Of a stretch of DNA of 64,000 nt, positions 34,058 through 42,860 are shown one piece after another. How positions within the stretch are numbered: the first letter of the stretch is position 1; every line of letters starts with the position of its first letter. The DNA is from Balneola sp. (GTDB taxonomy: Bacteria; Bacteroidota; Rhodothermia; Balneolales; Balneolaceae): positions 111,883-175,882 of the forward strand of contig NZMW01000016.1 in the NCBI GenBank assembly GCA_002694685.1, read 5' to 3'. The notes under the pieces were generated by a model. That model was not told where the DNA came from, did no database searches, and was given only the letters and a program-made list of their open reading frames with translations. Both the position numbers and the translations under genes were made by a program.

Positions 34058-35086
34058 CTAAGCAGCTACTACCTGCTCTACAAGTGGGGAAGTAGTCTCT
34101 CTTAAACCAGCCCTTAATATTTTTTGAACTAACTCTTCTTCATCAGAAATTTCAGCTAAACTCAACACCTCTCCATTATCAATCCAATCGGATGCTTTTT
34201 GGGTGAAGTTTTCATCCATTCCATAAATCACTTTCCCGCCTAGTTCCTTCAAAGCAGCTGCATTACATAACTGCTCGTATTGGTTTTTGATGGGAATGGT
34301 GAGAAGCTTCTTACCTAAAAACATCGCCTCTGATGTTGTTTCAAATCCCGTTGCAGAAACAATGCCCAAACAGCCTTCAATACTATTCAAAAAAGTCTCT
34401 TTGCCCACAGGGTGAATGTTCACATTCCCTTTCGTGTAGGCGAGTTCACAACTTGGAGAAAATATATCCCAGATCACCGATTTTATCTGACTAAAAATTG
34501 AACAGAGTACCTCATGATCAAATGCGGGCAAATACACCGTTACATGCTCTCCAAGCGTCGGCTTCAAATCACGAATTTGTTTCCGGATAATGGGCGGTTC
34601 TATGAAATCATCATACCGCAAATAGTGAGAACCTACCGCAGCTGTACAGGGCGCAAAGTGCTTCATCACCTGCTCAGCTACCAATGATTTCTTTTCGGGC
34701 CGGGGACATTTATCAGATAAAAATGAAGCCTGATGACTTATGGCTACACAAGGAATTCCGGCCCCGTTTGCGGCCCAGGCTGTAACGGGCTCAAAGTCAT
34801 TCACTACAAAATCATACTCTTCAATGGGGACTGCCTGCAAATCCTGAAGAAACTTAATCGGGTGTATATTCAACGCCGTTTCCAGCATATCGATACTGCC
34901 GTTGTTATCGTAGGTCAGGCTGAGTCCGCGGGCCTTATACTTAATCTCTCCGTCAATATTCATTTTGTAATTGTATCCACTCACCAACACATCAACTTCG
35001 GCATGTTCTCTTAGTTTGGGCAACACTACCCGTGCGCGGCTAATATGTCCGTGTCCGGTTCCCTGAATGCCGTACAGTATTTTCAT
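34058..35086 (-). CDS. GT-B type glycosyltransferase family protein
   Basis: 342 residues starting MKILYGIQGTGHGHISRARV. The glycine-rich GTGHGHISRA loop near the N-terminus, plus a C-terminal nucleotide-sugar site (GCLGIVSATGFETTSEAMFL, then PIKNQYEQLCNAAALKELGG), is the MurG/UDP-glycosyltransferase-like pattern. It overlaps by four bases (ATGA) with the upstream LpxH-like gene, so the two enzymes probably act in one glycolipid or envelope pathway. Acceptor and donor cannot be read from the sequence. Confidence 0.85.
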   Translation of the reverse strand: MKILYGIQGTGHGHISRARVVLPKLREHAEVDVLVSGYNYKMNIDGEIKYKARGLSLTYDNNGSIDMLETALNIHPIKFLQDLQAVPIEEYDFVVNDFEPVTAWAANGAGIPCVAISHQASFLSDKCPRPEKKSLVAEQVMKHFAPCTAAVGSHYLRYDDFIEPPIIRKQIRDLKPTLGEHVTVYLPAFDHEVLCSIFSQIKSVIWDIFSPSCELAYTKGNVNIHPVGKETFLNSIEGCLGIVSATGFETTSEAMFLGKKLLTIPIKNQYEQLCNAAALKELGGKVIYGMDENFTQKASDWIDNGEVLSLAEISDEEELVQKILRAGLRETTSPLVEQVVAA

Positions 35087-35898
35087 CCGATCATTAGTTT
35101 TTTATCGAAAGTGTGTGTTTTCATGAGTTGATTTATGCGTGGATTTTCCTGCAATACCGCATCTTCAGAATAGCGATACAGACTCCATTCAAAACCATCG
35201 TATTCCAGGCAGGTGAGGTTTTCGACCCAATCTCCGGAATTGAGGTAAATGACCGAGCCCTGCTCATTTTCGTACCCTCGTATTTTGGGTTGATGGATGT
35301 GTCCACACACCACATAATCATAACCTTCTTCGATGGCCAGCTCCATCGCGGTCACCTCAAAATCATCAATAAAATTGACGGCTGTTTTTACGCCATCTTT
35401 GATCTTTTTGGAAAGAGAAAACTTTCCGTATCCCATCTTTTCAGAAAACCAGTTCATCCAGCGGTTAATCAAAATCAGGATTTCATATCCCTGACCGCCC
35501 AGCTTAGCAATCCACTTACTGTGCTTCATGGTGATGTCAAAGATATCGCCATGGAAAAACCAGACTTTCTCGCCATTCATCTCAAGTACCAGCTTGTCCC
35601 GAATGAATAAAGGACCCAATTGCAGGCTGGAAACTTTTCGTAAGGTTTCGTCGTGGTTGCCCGTCAGATAATAGATATCGACGCCATTGGTCATCATCGT
35701 GATGAGCGTTCTGATGACATGCATGTGGGCTTCAGGCCAGTAGTATTTGCGGAAGTTCCACATGTCCACAAAGTCGCCGTTTAGAATGACTCTCTTGGGA
35801 TCAATGGAATTTAGATATTGAATTAACTCAACAGCATGGCAACCAATGGTTCCGAGATGGACATCAGATATAACAACCGTATCGAGTGATCTTTTCAT
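35083..35898 (-). CDS. LpxH-like calcineurin-type phosphoesterase
   Basis: 271 residues with all the metallophosphoesterase blocks: SDVHLG (Asp12, His14), NGDFVDMW (Asp42), TGNHDE (80-84), FHGDIFD and CGHIHQP. The spacing resembles UDP-2,3-diacylglucosamine diphosphatases, the lipid A enzyme LpxH, but the family also holds other phosphoesterases. The four-base overlap with a glycosyltransferase gene suggests a lipid-linked sugar pathway. I would not call it lpxH without a tree. Confidence 0.82.
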   Translation of the reverse strand: MKRSLDTVVISDVHLGTIGCHAVELIQYLNSIDPKRVILNGDFVDMWNFRKYYWPEAHMHVIRTLITMMTNGVDIYYLTGNHDETLRKVSSLQLGPLFIRDKLVLEMNGEKVWFFHGDIFDITMKHSKWIAKLGGQGYEILILINRWMNWFSEKMGYGKFSLSKKIKDGVKTAVNFIDDFEVTAMELAIEEGYDYVVCGHIHQPKIRGYENEQGSVIYLNSGDWVENLTCLEYDGFEWSLYRYSEDAVLQENPRINQLMKTHTFDKKLMIG

Positions 35899-35996
35899 AG
35901 TCTGGAGATGATGATTGATTAAAAAGATCGGCTATGTATGTTACCTTGAGTTATCCCAACTGTTATGAATAGATTAGATGATTGTTATGGAATTAT

Positions 35997-36048
35997 GAAT
36001 GTTAAATTTTAAATGCTAAATGTTAAGTTCATTTAAAATTTAACATTC
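35997..36048. repeat. Perfect 19-bp inverted repeat
   Basis: GAATGTTAAATTTTAAATG (35997-36015) is perfectly complementary to 36030-36048 around a 14-base loop. It lies just upstream of the OsmC gene in the gap after the divergent phosphoesterase gene, and resembles other A+T-rich word repeats in the window. It may be a dispersed repeat or an operator. Confidence 0.85.
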
Positions 36049-36067
36049 ATCATTTAACATTTCTGAT

Positions 36068-36517
36068 ATGAAAGAAGAGAACGCCCAAAAAATCGTCCAT
36101 ATCCATCTGCCTAAAGATGAAAAGTTTAAAACAACACTTACGGCCGGGAAGCATGAGCTGATTGCGGATGAGCCTGAACATGTTGAAGGCGGCACCGATT
36201 TGGGACCCGATCCCTATGATTATTTATTAATGGGATTGGGCTCCTGCACCGTTATGACTTTGAAGATGTACGCCGATCGTAAAAAATGGCCTCTGGAAGA
36301 TGTGTATCTGGAATTACGCCATAATAAACGCCACGACGAGGATTGTGAAAACTGTGAAGACCCAAAAAGTAAGATTGACACAATCGAGAAGGAGCTGATT
36401 ATAAAAGGTGATCTATCTCAGGAACAATTAGATAAGCTGCTGGAAATTTCCAAAAAATGTCCGGTTCACAGAACCCTGGAAAGTGATATTAAAATAATGA
36501 GCTCACTGAGTAACTGA
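36068..36517 (+). CDS. OsmC/Ohr family protein
   Basis: 149-residue OsmC-type protein. The two peroxidatic/resolving cysteines are in LGSCTVMTLKMYADRK (near 57-72) and KKCPVHRTLESDIKI at the C-terminus. Such proteins reduce organic or fatty-acid hydroperoxides, or act as related thiol-based detoxifiers. A small CENCED segment in the middle adds two more cysteines typical of this subfamily. It stands alone on the plus strand. Confidence 0.9.
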   Translation: MKEENAQKIVHIHLPKDEKFKTTLTAGKHELIADEPEHVEGGTDLGPDPYDYLLMGLGSCTVMTLKMYADRKKWPLEDVYLELRHNKRHDEDCENCEDPKSKIDTIEKELIIKGDLSQEQLDKLLEISKKCPVHRTLESDIKIMSSLSN

Positions 36518-36549
36518 CCCTACTTGAGTGGCATTAAGTATTTTTATAA

Positions 36550-36578
36550 CCGCTCCGACGCAGAGCATTCTGATCGAG
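36550..36578 (+). repeat. 29-bp dispersed repeat, left copy
   Basis: Starts CCGCTCCGACGCAGAGC and matches 26 of 29 bases with a copy at 37574-37602 in the same orientation. The pair flanks the secreted-protein gene. The sequence is itself an imperfect palindrome (CGCTC...GAGCG in the other copy). Confidence 0.85.
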
Positions 36579-36616
36579 GGTGTAAAGAGTGAACTATTGC
36601 AATAAAGATCTAAGTC

Positions 36617-36636
36617 ATTCCTGCGAAGGCAGGAAT
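36617..36636. repeat. REP-like hairpin
   Basis: An 8-bp perfect stem, ATTCCTGC/GCAGGAAT, with a GAAG loop. The form is found as a dispersed hairpin in many genomes. It lies in the convergent gap between the OsmC gene and the secreted-protein gene and might also help terminate transcription. Confidence 0.8.
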
Positions 36637-36736
36637 CTGATTGTTTGTATGAAATGAACAACTAAACCCCCACCTACCCACTAGATTTCGGGCATTCGCC
36701 GCCAAATGACTGACCTCAAGTTTGGGATTATATTCT

Positions 36737-37300
36737 TTAATCTTCCCAGCCCCATGGTGCTTCCGGAAGCTCGGTTTCATCATCAAAATCAAAACGGATG
36801 CTAAAAAAGCGGTCGGTTCCAATTCGGCGAAGGTTATAAGTGAAATGTTGATCAGGCATTACTAAAATCCACCAAATATTACTGGCAGCGGCTGTGATTA
36901 ATTCAGCTGTTTGTTGATCGGCGGGAAATGTTTGAAGTGTTTCTAACCCTACGTTTGCTGATGTCCCTCCATACATGGTGACCTCATCTTCGGTTCCATC
37001 TTCATGCCGGTGATCATGCTTTAACTGAATTCGGTTGCCTGTCTTTGTTAAGACCCACGTTCGGGAACGATCTTCGCCTACAAAAAACGGAATCCGTATT
37101 ACATTCTCCTCACAAGAACGTACATGCATGACCAAGGTTTGAGTTCGGAAATCATCATCGGCCGGAGCTTCAAGAACTTCTCCGGTATAGGCTTTGCCAC
37201 AGAGCTCGTTTAGATTCTGCCAAAAGATATCCGTGGCTGCATCTTGTGCAAAAGCCATGAACGGAAGAACTGAAAATACCACTATTACTAAAAATCGCAT
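36737..37300 (-). CDS. Secreted protein of unknown function
   Basis: 187 residues with a signal peptide (MRFLVIVVFSVLPFMAFAQ). I do not recognise the family with certainty. The mature part has two cysteines (LNELCGKAYTGEV, HVRSCEENVIRIPF) that could form a disulfide. It also has a His/Asp/Glu-rich stretch (KHDHRHEDGTEDEVTMYGG) and a conserved-looking TFPADQQTAELITAA helix. It stands alone between repeat-rich gaps, with 29-bp direct repeats on both sides. Confidence 0.7.
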   Translation of the reverse strand: MRFLVIVVFSVLPFMAFAQDAATDIFWQNLNELCGKAYTGEVLEAPADDDFRTQTLVMHVRSCEENVIRIPFFVGEDRSRTWVLTKTGNRIQLKHDHRHEDGTEDEVTMYGGTSANVGLETLQTFPADQQTAELITAAASNIWWILVMPDQHFTYNLRRIGTDRFFSIRFDFDDETELPEAPWGWED

Positions 37301-37403
37301 GTAATCCTCATTTTTGTTTTAAATGAGGATATCCTAAAAAAAGGTTAAATGCGATCAGGTATTTCATTTCTACAATGCATTTATCCCTTGTTGGCAGAAC
37401 CAG

Positions 37404-37423
37404 ATACCCGCCTTCGCGGGTAT
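37404..37423. repeat. REP-like hairpin
   Basis: An 8-bp stem, ATACCCGC/GCGGGTAT, with a CTTC loop, the complementary-loop counterpart of the hairpin at 36617. It is in the 431-bp gene-free stretch 37301-37731, which contains only repeats. Confidence 0.8.
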
Positions 37424-37484
37424 GACATTTCGGGAGTTCTATTTGCTCCGAATTAGAGAAAAAAACAAAATTTGCCAAGGGGTT

Positions 37485-37508
37485 TTCTCCCCTAAGTTTA
37501 GGGGAGAA
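37485..37508. repeat. 24-bp near-perfect palindrome
   Basis: TTCTCCCCTAA and its exact complement TTAGGGGAGAA are separated by only two bases. The tight loop favours a dispersed palindromic repeat over a transcription terminator. Confidence 0.8.
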
Positions 37509-37573
37509 ACAAAGAGGGGTTGCGAATACGGCAAATAACAGAAAAAAGGAATCGAATTTCGCTTTCAACTTCT

Positions 37574-37602
37574 CCGCTCCGACGCAGAGCGTTCAGAGCG
37601 AG
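37574..37602 (+). repeat. 29-bp dispersed repeat, right copy
   Basis: Partner of the repeat at 36550-36578, with three mismatches. It ends GTTCAGAGCGAG, making this copy the more palindromic one. Confidence 0.85.
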
Positions 37603-37694
37603 TTTTGTATATCACAAGTGAGCTTGTCGTTAACGTAAAGGGGTTACGAGTACCAGTAACCAGTTTTTAAGGATATTAAGTGCTAATCCAACCA

Positions 37695-37726
37695 TTCGTC
37701 AGACGGGCTTGGAGCCGTCGGACGAA
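37695..37726 (-). terminator. Hairpin just after gcvP, possible terminator
   Basis: TTCGTCAGACGG (37695-37706) pairs with CCGTCGGACGAA (37715-37726) with one mismatch and an 8-base loop. It starts six bases beyond the gcvP stop on the minus strand. There is no T run, so it may be a repeat or a processing hairpin rather than an intrinsic terminator. Confidence 0.5.
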
Positions 37727-37731
37727 GTGCT

Positions 37732-40629
37732 TTATTCCACCGCCTCAATTCCTTCTTCATATGCATCCATAGGAATACAGGAACAAACTAAGTTTCGGTC
37801 TCCATAGGCGTCATCAACTCGAGATGCGGTTGGCCAGAATTTGTCGTATTTCAGTTCTTCAAGTGGGAAGGCTCCTTTTTCACGAGGGTAGCTTCGGGAC
37901 CACTCTTCTGCCATTACTACTCGCTGGGTGTGAGGTGCGTGCTTTAAAACATTGTCCTCTTTATCAGCTTTTCCGTCTTCGACTTCCTGTATTTCTTTCC
38001 GGATGGAAATCATCGCTTCGCAGAATCGGTCTAACTCCTCAACCGATTCACTTTCGGTCGGCTCAATCATAAGCGTGCCCGGAACCGGGAAACTCATGGT
38101 AGGTGCGTGAAATCCATAATCCATTAATCGCTTCGCAACATCTACAGATTCAACACCAGCTGATTGCTTGAACGGACGAAGGTCAACGATAAACTCGTGT
38201 GCTGAACGTCCGGTTTTGCCGGTATAAAGTATCTCGTAGTGATCCTTTAATCGGTCTTTGAGGTAGTTTGCATTCAGGATCGCAGCCTTGGTAGCATCGG
38301 TAAGTCCTTCACTTCCCATCATGCGAATGTATGCGTATGAAATGGTGAGGATACTGGCACTGCCAAAAGGAGCCGCAGAAATAGTTGTTGTTGCCTGATC
38401 GCCACCTGTTTTAATAACAGAATGGGTAGGTAGAAATGGAGTCAGATGTTCAGCAACACCAATAGGTCCCATCCCCGGTCCGCCGCCGCCGTGTGGAATA
38501 CAAAATGTTTTGTGCAGATTCAGGTGACATACATCAGCTCCAATTTCGCCCGGACTGGTAAGGCCAACCTGAGCATTCATGTTGGCGCCGTCCATATAAA
38601 CTTGTCCGCCGTGTTTGTGAATAATTTCACAAAAGTCTTTCACTTTATGCTCAAACACACCGTGTGTAGAAGGATAAGTAATCATCAGAGCAGCTAAATT
38701 TTCGCTGTGTTTCTCTGCTTTAGCTTCAAGGTCTTCACTGGAAATATTTCCATGAGCATCAGTATCAACTACCACTACTTTCATTCCGGCCATAACTGCA
38801 CTGGCGGGGTTGGTGCCGTGTGCAGATGATGGAATCAAAGCTACATTACGGTGATGATCACCATTATTTCGGTGATAATCGCGGATGGTCATCAAGCCGG
38901 CATATTCACCTTGAGCTCCGGAATTAGGCTGCAATGACATTCCTGCAAATCCAGTAATTTCACACAGCCAATCATTTAACTCATCAAAAAGCTGGGTGTA
39001 TCCTTCCGCCTGTTCCCGTGGTGCAAAAGGATGAATTTGTCCAAACTCGGGCCAGGTAACCGGAATCATTTCGGCTGTGGCATTCAGCTTCATTGTACAA
39101 GAGCCGAGTGAAATCATAGAATGTACCAAAGACAGATCTTTGTTCTCCAAACGCTTCATATATCTCAGCATCTCATGCTCAGAGTGGTACAGATTGAAAA
39201 CCGGGTGATCTAAATAGTCTGACTTACGAGCCAGATTTTCCGGATAATCAACTTTAGCATTTTTGGATTCAACCTGAACATCGAAACTGTTTTCTGTACC
39301 TAAAGCTTCGGCAAAGATGTTCAATACCAACTCAACATCTTCCAGGTTTTTAGCTTCATCAAAAGAAAGTCCAACGGTATTTTCGTCCGTATATCTGAAA
39401 TTCACTTCATGCTTTTCAGCAGCAGCTTTTACTTTTTCCGTATCAGCCTTCACGGTGATAGTGTCGAAGAAGTTTTCAGTTTGAACTTCCACTCCCATCT
39501 TCTCTAAACCGGCTTTCGTTAATTTTGTCAAGCCATGTACTTTGGAGGCAATTTTTTTCAAACCTTCCGGGCCATGATACACAGCATACATTCCTGCCAT
39601 CACACCCAGTAAAACCTGAGCCGTACAAATATTCGATGTCGCTTTTTCACGGCGGATATGCTGCTCTCTGGTTTGAAGAGCCATTCGGTATGCTGGCTTG
39701 CCCTCGGCATCTTGAGTCACACCAATAATGCGGCCGGGTATTTTTCGCTGAAATTGTTCTTGAGTAGCAAAAAATGCAGCATGCGGTCCGCCATATCCCA
39801 TCGGGACTCCAAATCGCTGAGACGAACCCACAACAACATCTGCTCCCATTTCGCCCGGAGCTTTCAGTAATGTGAGGCTGAGCAAATCAGCTGCAACTAC
39901 GGCAAACACATCGTTCTCATGAGCAGCTTCAATAATGCTTGTATAATCTTCAACAGTTCCATCAGTTGCCGGGTACTGCAGTACAATTCCAAATAACTTC
40001 GGATCGGTCACATCCAACTCGTGATGATTACCCACCTGAACTTCAATCCCAACTGGTTCAGCGCGTGTTTCAATCACTTCAATAGTTTGAGGATGGCATA
40101 ATTCCGACACAAAAAAGACATCGGCTTCCTTTCTCTTTTTACCTTTTCGCTGGCCGTAGAGCATGCTCATTGCTTCGGCTGCAGCCGTCCCCTCATCCAG
40201 TAGAGAAGCGTTTGCCAGCTCCATTCCGGTCAGGTCACTAACTGTTGTCTGGAAATTAATCAACGCCTCCAATCTGCCCTGTGCAATTTCAGCCTGATAA
40301 GGAGTATAGGCGGTGTACCAACCCGGATTTTCAAGAATATTCCGCTTGATTACATTCGGCACGAGCGTGTCGTAGTAGCCCGTCCCGATAAATGATTTAT
40401 ACATCTTGTTCTTACTTGCCAGCTTCTTGAACTCGGCAAGAAAATCATTTTCACTTAAAGCTTTGGGCAGGTCAAGTGCTTTTGGGAGGCGAATTCCTTC
40501 TGGAATAGTCTCATCAATAAGCTTGTCAACAGAATCCGCTTTGATGACCTCAAGCATTTTTTGAGTTGATTCCTTTGTTGGTCCATTATGGCGGTGGGCA
40601 AAAACTTCTTTCTCGAAATTAATATTCAT
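37732..40629 (-). CDS. gcvP: Glycine dehydrogenase (aminomethyl-transferring), P-protein
   Basis: 965-residue single-chain P-protein of the glycine cleavage system. It decarboxylates glycine with PLP and passes the aminomethyl group to lipoylated H-protein. The PLP lysine is Lys707 in [20 protein letters not shown]. Other hallmarks are NEXT-type starts such as [26 protein letters not shown] and [18 protein letters not shown]. The gene is full length with no break. The other cleavage-system genes are not adjacent. No glycine riboswitch is evident in the 219-bp gap upstream. Confidence 0.98.
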   Translation of the reverse strand: MNINFEKEVFAHRHNGPTKESTQKMLEVIKADSVDKLIDETIPEGIRLPKALDLPKALSENDFLAEFKKLASKNKMYKSFIGTGYYDTLVPNVIKRNILENPGWYTAYTPYQAEIAQGRLEALINFQTTVSDLTGMELANASLLDEGTAAAEAMSMLYGQRKGKKRKEADVFFVSELCHPQTIEVIETRAEPVGIEVQVGNHHELDVTDPKLFGIVLQYPATDGTVEDYTSIIEAAHENDVFAVVAADLLSLTLLKAPGEMGADVVVGSSQRFGVPMGYGGPHAAFFATQEQFQRKIPGRIIGVTQDAEGKPAYRMALQTREQHIRREKATSNICTAQVLLGVMAGMYAVYHGPEGLKKIASKVHGLTKLTKAGLEKMGVEVQTENFFDTITVKADTEKVKAAAEKHEVNFRYTDENTVGLSFDEAKNLEDVELVLNIFAEALGTENSFDVQVESKNAKVDYPENLARKSDYLDHPVFNLYHSEHEMLRYMKRLENKDLSLVHSMISLGSCTMKLNATAEMIPVTWPEFGQIHPFAPREQAEGYTQLFDELNDWLCEITGFAGMSLQPNSGAQGEYAGLMTIRDYHRNNGDHHRNVALIPSSAHGTNPASAVMAGMKVVVVDTDAHGNISSEDLEAKAEKHSENLAALMITYPSTHGVFEHKVKDFCEIIHKHGGQVYMDGANMNAQVGLTSPGEIGADVCHLNLHKTFCIPHGGGGPGMGPIGVAEHLTPFLPTHSVIKTGGDQATTTISAAPFGSASILTISYAYIRMMGSEGLTDATKAAILNANYLKDRLKDHYEILYTGKTGRSAHEFIVDLRPFKQSAGVESVDVAKRLMDYGFHAPTMSFPVPGTLMIEPTESESVEELDRFCEAMISIRKEIQEVEDGKADKEDNVLKHAPHTQRVVMAEEWSRSYPREKGAFPLEELKYDKFWPTASRVDDAYGDRNLVCSCIPMDAYEEGIEAVE

Positions 40630-40848
40630 CTAAATAAAAAAAATGAGTTGGATTTGGATTGATTGCAACAACAAATGACAAAGATAAAATTCCGATATCA
40701 CTTGATTAAATAGCCTTCTGTAAAATAAGGAAAAATGAACTTAAAAAGGCATTCATGGATACTTTGATTTATTCCCTTTCTCAGTTTTTTTTGATTTATT
40801 ATAGGTCTAGCAAAAAACCACCTATCCATTAACAAACTTTACCTGATC

Positions 40849-42837
40849 ATGGGAAATGCATTAAAAATTTTAGCCACAATCCTGCTTCTTGGCGCAACTA
40901 ACGTAATGGCGCAGGATGCCAGCACATTAAATATTGTAATCGAGCCTGACCCCGTTGAAGTGAAAGTTGGAGAAGAGCTTCAACTTAAAGCTACTTTGAT
41001 GACTCAAGAAGGAGAAGCACTTCCTGACACTATTTTGTTTTATTCACGCAATGGCGGTGACCTCGAAGTTAGCCGGGATGGATATGTGAAAGCGAACAAG
41101 CCGGGAAGCTACACGGTAATAGCTCTTCGCTCAGGTCCTCGTGAAGAAAGAGTGCGTAAAGACTTTGAGGTGATGGTACCCTACCCTCCAATTGCGAAGG
41201 TAGAGTTCATCAATGTTCCTTCAAACATCTACTCAAAAACTACTACCGACCTCCATCTTAATGTAATTGATGCCATGGATCTGGTACGTGAAAATCCTGA
41301 TTTAACAATTACCAGCGACAATCAGTCGGTTGCTATGGTAAGTCATGGCAAGCTCATAGCACAGAAAGCGGGTAAAGCAAAAATAACTGCTACAGCAGAA
41401 GGCAAATCAGCTACTTTAAATATCACCGTAAAAAACAACCCTACTGCTTCTATCACTATTGGTAACGAGGAAACAGAAGTTAGAACCGGTGATGTCATCA
41501 ACTTCAACGCAAAAGCATTAGGAAGTAATGGGAATGAAGTAAATGTCCCGATTACCTACTCATACACTGCTCAGCCTGATGATGATTTAGGTCAAGGCGC
41601 AGAAGGACAGGTTTCCCAAAACGGAAAATTTGTTGCTAACAAACCGGGACTTTTTACACTTACAGCCCGATCAGGTAATGTTTTTGAAGAGCAGATTATA
41701 AGAGTTCGCGATCGTGATGTAGCTCAGGATGTTGAGCTTGTTGGGCATGGCGAAGTTTTAGATGTTCACACCTCTGACCTTTGGGTTTGGGAAGGTGTTG
41801 ACGGACGCGATTATGCGATCACAGGAACATGGGGTGCTAGTGGCGATACCTATTTCTGGGACGTTACTGATCCTTCAAACATGATCCCTATTGATACCGT
41901 CAGAGTTGATGCACGTACCGTGAATGACGTGAAGATCTCTGAAGACGGCACCATTGGCATTATCACTCGTGAAGGGGCTTCAAACCGTAAAAACGGAATG
42001 GTTGTGCTGGACGTGAGTAACCCGCGTGAAGTTAAAATTCTTTCCGAATACAACGAGGGCTTAACCGGTGGTGTGCACAACGCCTTTATTTATGATAATC
42101 ATGTGTATGCTGTGAACAACGGTCGACGATATGATATCATCAATATTGAGGATCCTGAAAATCCGGAAACAGTTGGCAGATTTGAACTCGATACCCCTGG
42201 ACATTCGATCCATGACGTGTGGATTGAAGACGGAATCGCTTATTCCTCTAACTGGAGTGACGGCGTTGTTGCTGTAGATATTGGCCAGCAAGAAGGTGAA
42301 ATGGGCGCAGCAGGTGGTTCTCCTGAGAATCCTGTAAAACTTGGAAGTTATGCTTACCCAAGTGGACGTAATCATGCGGCATTCCCTTTCAAGAGCGAGT
42401 CGACCGGAGACTTTTATGTTATTGCTGGTGATGAGTCGTTCCCGAACGGCCTGCCTACGCGTAATAACCCTGTTGCTGCTGCAGGCTGGATTCATTTCAT
42501 CAAGTTTGATTCATGGGATCAGCCTAAAGAAGTAGCTCGCTACCAAGTTCCTGAAGCCGGAACGCATAACTTTTGGGTAGTTGGAGATCTTCTGTTTGTA
42601 GCCTATTACAATGCCGGCCTTCGCATCGTGGATATTTCTGGTGAACTGATGGGAAACCTGTATGATCAGGGACGTGAAATCGCAAAATTCGAACCAACCC
42701 ACGCGGATGCTATTGTTCCTAATGCTCCGTTTACCTGGGGACCACAGCCTTACAAAGGCCATATTTTTATCTCTGACTGGAACTCCGGTTTATGGGCTAT
42801 AAAGCTCGTGGACAGACCACAGCAGGGAACCAACTAA
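40849..42837 (+). CDS. Exported Ig-like/LVIVD-repeat beta-propeller protein
   Basis: 662 residues with a signal peptide (ending NVMAQ). Residues about 25-290 contain three bacterial Ig-like (BIG2) modules, marked by the endings YVKANKPGSYTVIALRSG, KLIAQKAGKAKITATAEG and KFVANKPGLFTLTARSG. Residues about 300-655 form an LVIVD-type propeller with repeats such as YFWDVTDPSNMIPIDTVRVD, MVVLDVSNPREVKIL, RYDIINIEDPENPETVGRFE and GLRIVDIS. It is probably a surface or periplasmic protein. It precedes by 23 bases a YncE-like propeller with which it likely forms an operon. Partner and ligand unknown. Confidence 0.85.
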   Translation: MGNALKILATILLLGATNVMAQDASTLNIVIEPDPVEVKVGEELQLKATLMTQEGEALPDTILFYSRNGGDLEVSRDGYVKANKPGSYTVIALRSGPREERVRKDFEVMVPYPPIAKVEFINVPSNIYSKTTTDLHLNVIDAMDLVRENPDLTITSDNQSVAMVSHGKLIAQKAGKAKITATAEGKSATLNITVKNNPTASITIGNEETEVRTGDVINFNAKALGSNGNEVNVPITYSYTAQPDDDLGQGAEGQVSQNGKFVANKPGLFTLTARSGNVFEEQIIRVRDRDVAQDVELVGHGEVLDVHTSDLWVWEGVDGRDYAITGTWGASGDTYFWDVTDPSNMIPIDTVRVDARTVNDVKISEDGTIGIITREGASNRKNGMVVLDVSNPREVKILSEYNEGLTGGVHNAFIYDNHVYAVNNGRRYDIINIEDPENPETVGRFELDTPGHSIHDVWIEDGIAYSSNWSDGVVAVDIGQQEGEMGAAGGSPENPVKLGSYAYPSGRNHAAFPFKSESTGDFYVIAGDESFPNGLPTRNNPVAAAGWIHFIKFDSWDQPKEVARYQVPEAGTHNFWVVGDLLFVAYYNAGLRIVDISGELMGNLYDQGREIAKFEPTHADAIVPNAPFTWGPQPYKGHIFISDWNSGLWAIKLVDRPQQGTN

Positions 42838-42860
42838 GAAGGATAATTCTAGACTATATC

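Noticed and set aside
37301..37731. Small gene in the gap before gcvP
   Set aside because: One frame is open for about 86 codons but it runs through three hairpins and a dispersed repeat, has no domain, and reads as translated repeat.
40630..40848. Glycine riboswitch upstream of gcvP
   Set aside because: I looked for the paired aptamer hairpins in the gap and found only A+T-rich sequence without the expected conserved stems.
42792..42860. Upstream start of the YncE-like gene
   Set aside because: It overlaps the end of the LVIVD gene and puts 23 charged residues before a perfect signal peptide.
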